From Syngnathus acus (lineage: Eukaryota; Chordata; Actinopteri; Syngnathiformes; Syngnathidae): 64,000 nucleotides of DNA. The stretch covers positions 10,922,001 through 10,986,000 of the forward strand of contig NC_051106.1 in the NCBI RefSeq assembly GCF_901709675.1, written 5' to 3'. Positions within the stretch are counted from its first letter, which is position 1. Each line of letters opens with the position of its first letter. Below are positions 1 to 11,301 of this stretch, in pieces. Both the position numbers and the translations under genes were made by a program. The notes below the pieces were generated by a model that was not told the origin of the DNA, made no database searches, and worked only from the letters and a program-made list of their open reading frames with translations.

Positions 1-347
1 TGGGAGAAGCAGGTAGACCTCTCCAATGCACGCATGGATGAACCCCCAAAATACAATGGTCACAAATGTGCGTGTGTGTATAGTATATCTATCGATATAT
101 CTCTCTCTCTATATATATAGGTAGATGGGGCCCTGGTTGGCACATCCACCTCACAGCTGAGAGGGTGCGGGGCGGTTGGATGGCTGGCAACAGGTTGAGC
201 GTGTCCCCATCCGCCCGCCTGCCTGCCTGCCCGCCCGCCTACGATGGCCGCTGGGGTAGGCTCCAGCGCGCCCCCGTGGTGGACAAGCAGTACACAAAAT
301 GGATGGTGAGTGTTACATGACTTTTTGCTATCTATTCCTTTTGGAGA

Positions 348-350
<3 letters not shown>

Positions 351-393
<43 letters not shown>

Positions 394-398
394 CGTGG

Positions 399-432
<34 letters not shown>
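351..432. repeat. (CTGC)n tetranucleotide microsatellite
   Basis: About 20 copies of CTGC with one interruption near 395. Related CAGG/CCAG/GACG arrays lie at 854-884, 988-1040 and 1275-1324. Confidence 0.95.
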
Positions 433-433
<1 letters not shown>

Positions 434-996
434 CCACTGACCACAAAATGAATGGCTCAATGGAAAAAGAGTCAAATGGTCTGCTCATTGTCATGGTCAT
501 ACTTTTGAGGCTGATGCAAGAGCTATGGTGAAGTCTAATTTGAAAATGAAGCAGGGTCTTTGATTTTGAACCAATGCAAGTGGGATTTTTGTCAGAAGGT
601 CAGTATTTCCAATCGTCCATTCAGATTTGTAACTTCTGCGACATTTAACTCCAGTGAAGCCCAGATAGTCACGTCAATCGCGTACGTGAATGATATTGAA
701 AGAATACTTACAAATCTATGGGGTCCCATTTGGCCTATTGCTGCTCTTCATGATGAAAATGTCAATATCCAAGGAATCCGCTGGCGACCCCATGAAGGTA
801 GGTCAACTTTTGTAGAGATGAACTGATAATCCACATGAAGATCATTTGTTTGATGACGGACGGACGGACGGACGGGCGGGCGGGCTGGATGCTGCAAATG
901 CTCTCCCGTGTTGCACGCTGGGCTCACAGGATGTGTGCATTGATTACATGTCCATGGGCCCATGTAGCCATCCCCCCATCCCACACGCCAGCCAGC

Positions 997-1040
<44 letters not shown>

Positions 1041-1326
1041 AAGCAGTGCCAACTCTTTCTCTTGTTTATGCTTGGTCATTCACATGCAATAGGATCCTCA
1101 TCTGAGGGCCTAAACGATAAGAGCGAGGATTTTCTCCTTATTAGTCATGCAAGCAGTGCGTTACTGCTTTGAGTTGTTTGTAGAAATGGTGGCCACGATG
1201 ACGCTTTTGACGAATCAATCGAAGAGGCAGATCATGAGCCAAGGATGATGTTTGCAAATGCGATTTGGAACTTAGGCAGGCAGGCAGGCAGGCAGGCAGG
1301 AAGGCAGGCGGCAGGCAGGCAGGCCA

Positions 1327-1420
1327 TGTCAGTTCAAAGTCAAAGTCTGCTTTATTGTCAATTCCTTCACATGCCAAGACACACAAAGAAATCAAAAGTT
1401 TGTAGTGCTTTTGCAATTTG
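1327..1420 (-). mobile_element. Truncated LINE 3' tail, first of three copies in the window
   Basis: The segment shares a long stretch with 18311-18540 and, in the opposite orientation, with 51050-51235. Read on the minus strand it ends in an AATAAA-containing tail followed by TTTGAC repeats, the usual end of a 5'-truncated non-LTR retroelement. No reverse transcriptase frame is present. Confidence 0.65.
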
Positions 1421-2191
1421 GCCTGGAAAAGAATTTCAATCGCAAGTGGACGAAAAGGCTGCATGTGGCCAGATCCACGATGGGGTGGCGTGGCTCCATC
1501 AAACGACCAGCTGTGCCCGGAGGGCCTTTAATTGGCTTTCCATTGTGTGCTGACAGAGTCAATGGAGCATCGATTTGATTTTCCCTTCAGATACCGCCAC
1601 CGCCGCCGTTATTGCTGTAGCCAAATGCTCGATGTCACACCAGGATCATTGGCTTACACAATCCGGGGCCGGCTCGTCATAAGCTCCGCCCAGCGGCAAA
1701 GGCGGGTAAAGATCTCGCCAATGTATTTTCCTTTTGCCGACATTAAAAGGCTGACTGATTTAGTCCCGCTTATTGTTTGGCGACGGAGGCTTCGAGTCTG
1801 GTCTCGTCTAATTTTAGTCGTCCAGTCAAAAAGCGTGCCTTCACTAATGCGTTTTTGTCTGATGAACAAAATGAACACTGTTCCAAAGCCTGCAAAATTG
1901 CAACGATGACAAAAAATCAAGTCGCTTGTCTTGAATAGCATCAAATCCTGCGGATAACATGCAGCCATGAAAAATGCACGTGCGGGTGTGGTGGATCACA
2001 CATGGCCATTGCAAGTCATATGGGCGCTTGCGTAACAGCTGCTGCCGCCGCCGCCGCCACCGCTGCTGCTGGTGGTTGTCGTCGTCTGCGCCACCATGTG
2101 TTACATAAGACAATTTTATGTTCAGTTATAATCCGCCCTGTGTTGCCTGAGCATTTACCATCTGGGATTTCCAAAGCTTTGCACGTGCTTC

Positions 2192-2194
<3 letters not shown>

Positions 2195-2259
<65 letters not shown>

Positions 2260-2274
2260 CAGAGAGAGAGAGAG
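2195..2274. repeat. (GA)n microsatellite
   Basis: About 40 GA units with two single-base interruptions, followed by a short CTGCA pentanucleotide run to about 2330. Confidence 0.95.
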
Positions 2275-3843
2275 CAAAGCAAAGCAAAGAGAAGACTGCA
2301 CTGCACTGCACTGGACTGCACTTGGCTGCACTTTCCATTTCTTGGCTAAATCAAATGTTCTTTTTCCTATTAGAAGGAATTTTGAATTCTCAATGGGTGC
2401 CTTGACGACTTCTTCCAGCGCTCCCTGTAACCTTGCTCAATTGCGGGCTCATCTTTCCAGTTGGGTCTGTTGCCTTTGGGTGCTAGACGGGGGACACCCC
2501 CAACCGGTGGCCAGCCAATCATAGGGCACACCTACATAGCATCCACTTCTTCTTTAGGTGTCGCCGCCGCCGCAGATCAATGGTTTCCGTCTCACTCTGT
2601 CCTCTCTATCTTCTCTGTCACACCCGCCTGCATGTCATCCAAAGACTTCCTCCTAAATGGAAGCCTCTGAAGGCTAACCAGTGGCATGCCACCAGGCTCC
2701 AACTGCCACAGACAAAGTCCTCGTTTTTAGCATGAATTTTTTTTTTTTTCTTGTCAGTACTTGGGTCACAGCTTTTTTGGAGTTGCAAGAGGCCGCTCAC
2801 AATAATCAAACTGAGAGGTCACAGAAAGATCTATATTTATATATTTTTAATGTTATGCAAATACTAAAACACTGTCCTTGACTCTTGTTGTATGTGGGAG
2901 GTCATTTTTGTAATTATTTTATTTTAACTGGGACAATGTACAATTAACAGCTCATTTGCATCTGTTGTCCCTGGGCAAGCAAGCAGGCAGGCAGGCAGGC
3001 AAACAAAAAGGAAAAGAAAACACAATACAGCACAGTACGTAATTTGAACTAAGGAATAATAAATTCAATTGCGTCTAGGTGCCACGTTGAACATGGCCAT
3101 GGATTTATTCCTTTATTGCGTGGACATCCGTTCAACTTGGATTTATTATTTGGACTCATGCGGGGTTGATCAATTATGCTCCGATACAGACAGAGTGACC
3201 GAAAGCGCGTCCGTCAGCAGTGACAAAACTGTGAGAATGACTTTTGCCAAGCATCCGGGGGATCCTGGGGACGTCTCATTTTCAATGAGGAAGCAGGCCG
3301 TGTGCCACGCTGGGATTTTTGTTGTTGTTGTTGCTAAGGTCACCTAGTGATTTAAAAAAAAAAAAAAAATCCCTCCATAGGCAAGCCACGTGCTGTTGAC
3401 AGGCAATGACTTCACAGTTACTCGGGTCTCACACAGATTTAGCTTGTTTCCTTGACTTCATTTTTGGGTGGTCTGTGTCAAGTCCAAATTTGGGGTTATT
3501 TTTGATGGAGGTAACCAAATTCTGGGTCAAATGGAATATTCATTGGATGATGGAACATTTGCGTTGGGTCAAACACCAAAGTAGTGTATTTTCCGCACAG
3601 CACATAAAAGCCTTTGGTTTCGTCTAAAACCCAAGGCGGACCGACATTTCCGGTATTCTATTGTAAATGACAGATGCGCAAAATAACGATTAGATCACTG
3701 CTGCCAGTCAAATAGTACAAGCGTTTTTTTAACTTGGGGGTTTACGCCTGTCGACCAAAACAATCCTACAATCCTGAGAGCAGAGCGAGTAATAATCTCC
3801 CTCATGTTGTGCCATGCCGATCTGCAAATAATCTCAGAGTATT

Positions 3844-3845
3844 TC

Positions 3846-3896
<51 letters not shown>

Positions 3897-3929
3897 CTCT
3901 CTCGCTCTCTCGCTCTCTCGCTCTCTCTC
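3844..3929. repeat. (CT)n microsatellite with CGCT interruptions
   Basis: CT-rich array about 200 bp upstream of the gabrr2 start codon, interrupted by CG at regular places in its 3' half. Confidence 0.95.
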
Positions 3930-4137
3930 CCCCCTACAGCAGGGCTTCAGATGTTTATTCGCCCGCCCTTGCCCTGATGTGAAAAGTCCAGACGGTGACT
4001 AGGTGCATGCATGCACATACTACTTTGGACTCATCCATCATTAGCAGAGGGAGAGTCATGCTGTGCCTGAGTCCCGTTGGAATAAAATGCACAGAGGGAG
4101 GATTCAAGAGTCCCACCTGTGGATTTCTCTCTTCAAA

Positions 4138-5728
4138 ATGCCCAATTTGACCAAAGCTTTGCTTTTATTTCTGTGTCTCCTTCTAACGGGGGAATGCCGC
4201 CATCGCCAGAGGAGATGGACGGGCACCGTGGAGATCCGAAAGCATGGCTCGTAAGTATCTGATATGTTCATTTGGTAAGAAAGGTTATACTAAAGAGCAA
4301 GTGAATGTGTCCACGTGGTGTGTGTGGTTAGCCCCCCCCCCACACACACACACACACTTCCAATCAACTACGTCAGCCACTTGTGCCTTGTCCAGTTGTC
4401 TGTATTGAGTTTCCTGCTTTCTGATTTTTGGATTTTGATACTTTGTTACCTGTTGTTTTGTGTTTTCCTCTTTCTTGATGGGCTTCTCAGTCAACGTGAC
4501 TGGAAGGAAGGGGGGAGGTGGGGTAGATTTGCTTGCTCAGAGCACCATTTCTAGCGTTTCTGCGCGCTACAATGAAGAAGTCATCATACTGTATTTGCTC
4601 CGGCTCGGTCCATGCTGTTTTGTGCCCGTCAGCTTGGTTGGATCCCACGTTGTCATATGAGTCCAGGGAGCTGTCTCTTGGCAGTTGCCAAGACAGAATC
4701 GTCACTCACGTCTTATGTCTCTGCTGTTCTCTCTGATAAAGAGCTGCATTGATCTGATTGATCTGTAAAGGTCCCTAATGGATTCTTTCTCTCCCTTTAG
4801 CTCGTTGGCAAAGAAGCCCCCGGATGTGACCAAGTCTCGCAAAACGAAGACGGAGCATCTCATCAAAGTAGATGATCATGACTTCACCATGAGGCCAGCG
4901 TTTGGAGGTACGTCCTAGGTGACCTCCGTCTGGCCACACTTTCTGATCGATGGCTTGATTGCCATTGGCTTTATATTGACTCCAATGCCAAAATAGGCGC
5001 TATTTGATACATCTTTTTGCAATGGCCGCTTCTTAGTTGTGTCATTTGCAGAGTAGCATCTGGCCTATGATTGGTGCCAATGCAAACGTGAAGTGTAAGG
5101 GGGAGGAACGGCCGGCCGCCCTGCCAGCTTAATCCGCTCGCTGCTGCTGCCACCTACGTACATACGGAGCTGTGTTGGGCCAGGCCCCACGAGAGTTTGA
5201 TTTCAAACACTCGAGGGGCTATCCCCATTGTCACAAGAGTGCGACAAGCTCGCCGCATGACGGACAGGTCGTATGACACCGAGGAGTGTTCATTTGAGAA
5301 AGGCATCACGGTTCTGATTGTGTCATCCTTGTTAGTCTTTGGGGGCCAAAGTACGGCGGATCCAGCGCTGTACTTTTCCCGCGCCTTCCTTGCTCCGATA
5401 ATACCGACACGGCAGGACCGAGTGCGGCTAATACGTGTATACCGTATATAGTACGGCTTGATGATTGACTCGGAGTCCTGTGGGCAAACTCGATGATCAA
5501 TGATTGCTGCTTGCTTCGAAAGCAATTGAAAAGTACGTTGTCTCGCTCAAACATGGCTCAAGCACATTTTGTGAAAAGCACACCACCACTACTGTAATAA
5601 ACAAAACACGAGGTTACACATCAAGTGATGTGGCTGATGGTCTTTCCCCTCTCTTCCTTCTTTGCAGATTAACAACAGCTTAATGTGTTATTCTACTGAG
5701 GATTAAAAGCAATAACACATCCCACATG

Positions 5729-5804
<76 letters not shown>

Positions 5805-8800
5805 TTCTCGAATAGAGAGCGAGAGAGAAAAACTCAGAGTAAGTGAGAATGACAGAGACAGCTGGAATAGGCACCAGCACGCTTGTGAGGATAAGCGCTT
5901 TGGATAATGGATGGATGGATGGATGGATGGATGGATGGATGGATGGATGGATGGATGGATGGATGGATGGATGGATGGATGGATGGATGGATGGATGGAT
6001 GGATGGATGGATGGGGATGTATATCCAGCCATATCGCTCGATACAATCTATATGTTCAAATTCTACATACATATATGAGCTAGAAAAAGTATGCAGTGCT
6101 ATTTTTTAGAGCAACACAAAAACATCCGAAACAATTGCACACACCTCAAGCTTAGGCTTAGCTGACACATGCTTTTTACTCGGCAACGGTTTACATCCGG
6201 TGCTTTTGTTTTTCAGGTCCCGCTATCCCCGTGGGAGTAGATGTTCAGGTGGAGAGCTTGGACAGCATCTCGGAAGTTGACATGGTAGGCTAACCTATGC
6301 AATACATTGTGCAAATGTAAATCATACAAATAGATATGGTCATTGGTTCCATCAATGAGTCATCAACTTTAAGTACAAATCCAGATTATTATGATTACAC
6401 TCTAGTCATTGGCCACCATATCGCAGTTAATGCTTTGCGGCCATAAATATTAGCATGTTTTTTGTAATGCCGTCAGGACAGAATATGTATTATGTGTTAG
6501 CCATAGGTCTCGCTTGCTCTCAACATATGGTTTATTAACTGTGTTTGTGTCGTGAAAATAAAGCAGAAGAGAGCGCAATCTGATGGGCTTTATTGAATCG
6601 TTGTCTTGATGCAACTTTCAATTTTGCCAAAGCGCAATCAATGATGTCATGATTTCCATCCACAAATGGAGCCAGCCAGCCAGCCCGCCCGCCAGCCTGC
6701 CTGCCATGTTTCCAACATTTGCCAAATGGCTTTGGGCCAGCACTGATCAATTTTCTACCTGCTACTCTGTGGACTACTTTGCCGTCGCCATCTTCCAACA
6801 GGACTTTACCATGACCTTGTACCTGCGACATTATTGGAAAGATGAGCGTCTGTCATTCAGCAGCAGCACCAACAAGAGCATGACATTTGATGGGCGCCTG
6901 GTGAAAAAGATCTGGGTGCCTGATGTATTCTTTGTCCACTCCAAGCGATCTTTCATCCACGACACAACCACTGACAACATCATGCTGCGTGTCTTTCCTG
7001 ACGGCCACGTGCTTTACAGTCTCAGGTGTGCATATCATTGTTCGTATTTGCTACAGTCGCATTTGCTTGATTGAACAGCCATATCCATGATCCGCTAAAT
7101 AGCTAATGAGCGGGTTGCCGCTCATTTGGCTGTGGCCGCTCGTTTGTCGACCAGGTTCGGGTGTCCAATAGGTGCATCTCAGCTGGGACAGCACTCTGGG
7201 CGGGCGACCCTGAGCAGGATAAGCGCTCTTGAAAATGGATGCTCCCTAGCGGCAGGCAGTAAGCAGTGTTGTACTGCTACTCAGCTTGCGGCAGGAAAGA
7301 AAGCAGTGTTGTACTGCTACTGAGCTTGCGGCAGGAAAGAAAGCAGTGTTGTACTGCGACTGAGCTTGCTCTGATCCTTCTGTTTTGCTTTGTTGCGTCT
7401 GTTGAGTGCGTTGGGATCCTGTACGGAGAATTTGTGCCTCAATGACGGTTTCAAAGAATGATGGCGACAGTTGTCGTGAAAGTAAATCATGACAAATAAT
7501 GAATGCGCTGCCTATACCAATGTACATATCGTGATACTGCAATGATTGTCCTCTTGATGTGTCATAGAGTTACAGTGACTGCAGCTTGTAACATGGACTT
7601 CAGCCGATTTCCTTTGGATTCTCAGACTTGCTCCTTGGAGTTGGAAAGCTGTGAGTCGTTCATCAAATAGTCATCCATCCATCCATCCATCCATCCATCC
7701 ATCCATCCATCCATCCATCCATCCATCCATCTGCTCATCCATCCATCCATCCATCTGCTCATCCATCCATCCATCTGCTCATCCATCCATCTGCTCATCC
7801 ATCCATCCATCCATCCATCTGCTCATCCATCCACCTGCTCATCCATCCATCTGCTCATCCATCCATCCATCCATCCATCATCACCACCGACTTGCAGCGT
7901 GGGGTGGATTCCCGCTCAGTGGAGGTGTGCAAATAATAAACGCTTGCTTGTTGTTTGGGTGAATGTGAGGCGTTGTAAAGAGCTTTAGGCTCAATTCAGT
8001 GCGAGTTGACCGGTTAGGTCATGTCATCGCTCAAAGCAAATCTACTGGTGCCGTGGAGCTTGTTAGTGAACATCCATCATTGCAAGCTTGGGAAGTCCCA
8101 CTCCCATGCAAATGAGCTGTATGTGTGTGACAGATGCATACACAGATGAAGACTTGATGCTTTACTGGAAAAGCGGCGACGAATCCCTCAGCACCGACGA
8201 TCGGATTTCCTTATCGCAGTTTCTCATCCAGAAATTCCACACCACATCTCGCTTGGCTTTCTACAGCAGCACAGGTATGAACACAATATTCAGCGCTCCA
8301 AATGTTGCTTTGCTCTTTTTAGCTTATTCGATAGACAGCAGCAGATGCTGCCAATCGACCGGCCCTTAGCGCTGGCTGACAAAAATCACACTTGTGTTAC
8401 AAAAAGCATTCTAAGGTGTACGGGGTGACAGAACAGAAGGCCGGAGCTAACGTGTGCTTGCCTTCCTGCATTTTAGAATTACGTGTGTGTGTGTGTGTGT
8501 GTTTTTTTTCCCTTTTTCCTTCCACACCTGAGCTGTTCTGGCTGTGTCTTTTCAGGCTGGTACAATCGGCTGTACATCAACTTCACGCTGAGACGCCACA
8601 TCTTCTTCTTCCTGCTGCAGACCTATTTTCCCGCCACATTAATGGTCATGCTATCCTGGGTGTCCTTTTGGATTGACCGCCGCGCTGTGCCAGCCAGAGT
8701 TTCCCTGGGTAAAATGCGAGACTTGCCGAGATGACAAAAGCCCGCCATCAAACAGAGCCACAGCTATTTGGGCACTTCTGCTCGTCTCTCGTCGTAGATT

Positions 8801-9702
8801 TATTTCGCGATATGTTTTTGTTTTTAGTTCCACAGAAATGACACTTCAGACTCAGATTTGACTCCAGACAAATCTGTATCGGTGGATGGAGTCGATTCAA
8901 AGCAGATGAAAGCAATCCTTTTCGCAATCCTTGCTTTCAAGATGGTGGCAGCCACTTAATTGATGATCAACAAATGACTGGGGGCTCGCGATTCCCGCGA
9001 CTCTGTTTTTGTAGCTTGATGAGGTGGTAATGTCCCGCCGTGTCTTGCGTCTAGGAATCACCACTGTCCTAACCATGTCCACCATCATCACCGGCGTGAA
9101 CGCATCGATGCCCCGAGTATCGTACATCAAGGCGGTGGACATTTACCTCTGGGTTAGCTTTGTCTTTGTCTTCTTATCGGTGCTGGAGTATGCTGCCGTC
9201 AACTACCTGTCCACTGCCCAGGACCGCCGGGCACGGAAAATGAGAGCGCGGGCGCAATCGCAGGTAACTTTGGCTCTCTCACCTCTGTGTTTGTTTGTTT
9301 GTTTGTTTGTTTGTTTGTTTGTTTGTTTGCCGGGTTCCGACCGCATTCTGCCTCGTTTCCCGACAGTCCTTGCCCTGCACGTGCGGCATTTCCCAGACCC
9401 GGACAATGGCAATGTTAGACGGCACCTATAGCGAGGCCGATACCAACAGTCTTGCCGGCTACACAGAAGAGCCCATGGTGCCTGAGGAGGAGCAGGAAGA
9501 AATGCATGACGTTTCCGAAAAAACGGATCATATGGTGGTTCATCTGTCAGTGAGCAGCGAGTCCACCACCATCAAGAAGAAGAAGAGCCTGCGTACCCTA
9601 AACATCATCCAAAACACGCATGCCATTGACAAATACTCCCGTATGATTTTTCCCGGCTCCTACATTTTCTTCAACCTCATCTATTGGTCTGTCTACTGCT
9701 GA
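4138..9702 (+). CDS. gabrr2: GABA-A receptor rho-2 subunit (ligand-gated chloride channel), complete
   Basis: The gene encodes a Cys-loop, GABA-gated anion channel subunit of the plasma membrane, typical of retinal bipolar cells. Coding exons: 4138-4250, 4801-4907, 6217-6284, 6802-7025, 7568-7650, 8134-8274, 8556-8708, 9055-9263, 9367-9702; all junctions are GT-AG and the sum is 1434 nt (477 aa). Residues 1-20 form a signal peptide. The extracellular ligand domain carries the Cys-loop cysteines C178 and C192 with 13 residues between. M1 lies about 261-283, M2 about 290-312 (preceded by PAR, the anion-selectivity motif), M3 about 324-346 and M4 in the last 20 residues. The N-terminus (MPNLTK, RRWTG) and the M3-M4 loop match rho-2 better than rho-1 or rho-3. 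An in-frame ATG at 4087 would add 17 residues; I chose 4138 because it aligns with the human start. I cannot tell which teleost paralogue (a or b) this is. Confidence 0.93.
5732..5794. repeat. (TC)n microsatellite in gabrr2 intron 2
   Basis: Pure TC array of about 31 units inside the 1.3-kb intron 2. Confidence 0.95.
5862..6013 (+). mobile_element. Dispersed fish repeat fragment with (GGAT)n tail
   Basis: A short body (GGATAAGCG near 5889) runs into about 26 perfect GGAT units. The same body without the long tail occurs at 7168-7235, a diverged copy lies at about 240-305, and an inverted fragment is at about 62318-62370. Bodies of this kind ending in ATGGATGG are very common in teleost genomes. 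Confidence 0.65.
7248..7371. repeat. Tandem repeat of about 48 bp, about 2.5 copies, gabrr2 intron 4
   Basis: The unit contains GCAGTGTTGTACTGC, itself a short palindrome, and recurs three times with few changes. Confidence 0.85.
7671..7879. repeat. (CATC)n microsatellite with recurring variant, gabrr2 intron 5
   Basis: About 50 CATC units, interspersed with six or more copies of the variant TGCTCATC. The array begins only 20 bases after the exon 5 donor at 7651. Confidence 0.95.
9290..9328. repeat. (GTTT)n microsatellite in the short gabrr2 intron 8
   Basis: The array fills over a third of the 103-bp intron and lies about 40 bp from the acceptor of the last exon. Confidence 0.9.
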
Positions 9703-11301
9703 TCACATGCACGAATGATTTAGAGCTGCACTCCTAGAAAATACAAGCTTTATTCAAATGTTAAGATTCTGAGCTGATTAAATTTGACTGGGGGGGGGGG
9801 GGGGGGGGGGATAATAAATTCCGGCCTTTTCCGCACCTATTATTTTTGAACGCGTCATTAATTTGAGCATTCTTCATGCCGAGTTTTCGAAAATAGAATG
9901 AACAGAAGGTACATGGACCGAAAGGGACCTTTGCACGATGGCAATTCCATTTCAATGAGAAAACATTTTGAGATTTGATGACGACATTGCAATTTACAAA
10001 GAGTCTGTGAATGCAGCTTGGCCGTCCCAGCCCAGGGCAGGGCAGGGCAGGCCGGCGCGCGCGAGCGCGCGCGACCCAGCGACTTCCTTCCGGCCTGCTC
10101 TCCTCCAACTTGACTGACTCCAACCACAACACAACTGGGTCGATTTGCGCGTTGTTGTCCCCCGATGAGCAAAACATTGTGAGTATTACTCAAGAAGTAT
10201 CTTTTTTTCCCTTCGTCAACAAATATTCCCTGGCTACATGAAGGAAGTCCTAAACAGGATGAGCGATAGAGCAATCCGTACGTTCCATGTTCATGGGTGG
10301 TTCGTTGTGTTCTTGGGGTGAGCGGCTGCATCCAACCCATGGCCACTCACTCTCTTACTTGCTCACAGTCGTGTATGAACGTTTGGTGGTGGTCGGAAGG
10401 GTCGTAGGCGCGCACTGGCAGGCATCCTCCCCTCGGGGCAGCTGCCGTGTACTTCCGTAGTTTGCCGCCACTAGTGGAATGGGGTGATCGGAAGAAAATG
10501 CAGGCATCTACTGTGAGAAAATGATCCATATCGGTTTGATGACATTTACTTGACATTATTAGCCGAGTCTGGTGCTGTTCCACCCTTGAAGAGGAATTCT
10601 CAATTCTTCATAACAAGGCGTACAGAGACATCGTTATTGTTTATTGCCAATATTTAGTGTGCTATTTAATTATTTCTTTGTAAAGTGCGTTGTTCCGGTG
10701 AAAGGTGTAAGTATTGTATTGCATAGTCGAAGTGCTTTGTGAACAAAAAAAGTGTGTTCATTTTGTCTACGGCGAGCGAGGAGGGAGGACGCGAATTCTA
10801 ACTCCAATGGAGCGTGCGGTTGCATTGCATTGCATGGAATAATAAACGTGAACATAGCAGCTTTGTCTGAGTCACTTTGTGGACTAAGTGTTAGCTCTGC
10901 ATGAATTTGGACTTTTTATTTACAACACACGTCAAAAAATAAAACCATCTTCAGGTTTGATCGATGCAACAAAAATGGAAGATCGCATGAGAAAGAAGGC
11001 TAGGCTCTTCACAAATGAAGCGTTAGCACGCAGCTTTGATTGATTCGGCTCGTAAGAGTTTTCGAGAGCCTAAATACAAGTCCAGTCACTAAACTGGATG
11101 ATGGATACCATTTCAACTCGAAGCCACATTTTGGCTCGCAAACACTGCTGATACCACACCTGGCCGGCCCAGTTTTTATTCAAGAACTCTCAAAAGGCCA
11201 GACTCTCTTGGTCCTCCTTTAACAAGAAGAAGATAGTACGTAGTATGTGAAAGCAGAGTCTGACAGTGTGGTTGTTTCTCAGGCCTGAAACCTGAACGGT
11301 C
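9703..11301. other. gabrr2 3' UTR and gabrr2-syne3 intergenic region
   Basis: It contains the signals above and a GGGCA run next to an alternating CG tract (10052-10075) that is locally CpG-rich and could be part of the syne3 promoter. No coding exon was found; the longest frames have no recognisable sequence. Confidence 0.6.
9777..9818 (+). terminator. Candidate gabrr2 polyadenylation signals flanking a G21 run
   Basis: ATTAAA lies at 9777-9782 and AATAAA at 9813-9818, 75 and 111 bases after the stop codon, with 21 consecutive G at 9790-9810 between them. A further AATAAA at 10841-10846 could serve a longer transcript. Confidence 0.45.

Larger units (their letters stand above)
1..4137. other. 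Intergenic region upstream of gabrr2, repeat-rich, no gene recognised
   Basis: No reading frame here resembles a known protein or splices into one. The stretch holds a diverged copy of a dispersed fish repeat (about 240-305), several tetranucleotide arrays (351-432, 854-884, 988-1040, 1275-1324), a LINE tail on the minus strand (1327-1420), a GA array (2195-2274) and a CT array (3844-3929). The rest looks like unique AT-balanced intergenic DNA and presumably includes the gabrr2 promoter, which I could not place. Confidence 0.7.

Noticed and set aside
560-826. 88-residue frame upstream of gabrr2
   Set aside because: No similarity I recognise, no splice context, and no neighbouring exons in a consistent frame.
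4063-4137. Upstream extension of the gabrr2 reading frame, including an in-frame ATG at 4087
   Set aside because: The signal peptide and rho-2 N-terminus begin at 4138; the extension is probably 5' UTR.
5154-5525. 123-residue minus-strand frame in gabrr2 intron 2
   Set aside because: Lies wholly in an intron, has no recognisable domain, and is within the length expected by chance.
5680-6072. Long minus-strand frames with SIHP/ERER repeats
   Set aside because: They are translations of the (GGAT)n and (TC)n microsatellites inside a gabrr2 intron.
7622-7962. Frames rich in HPSI or GWMD on both strands
   Set aside because: These are the (CATC)n array in gabrr2 intron 5; it has no spacers, so it is not a CRISPR array either.
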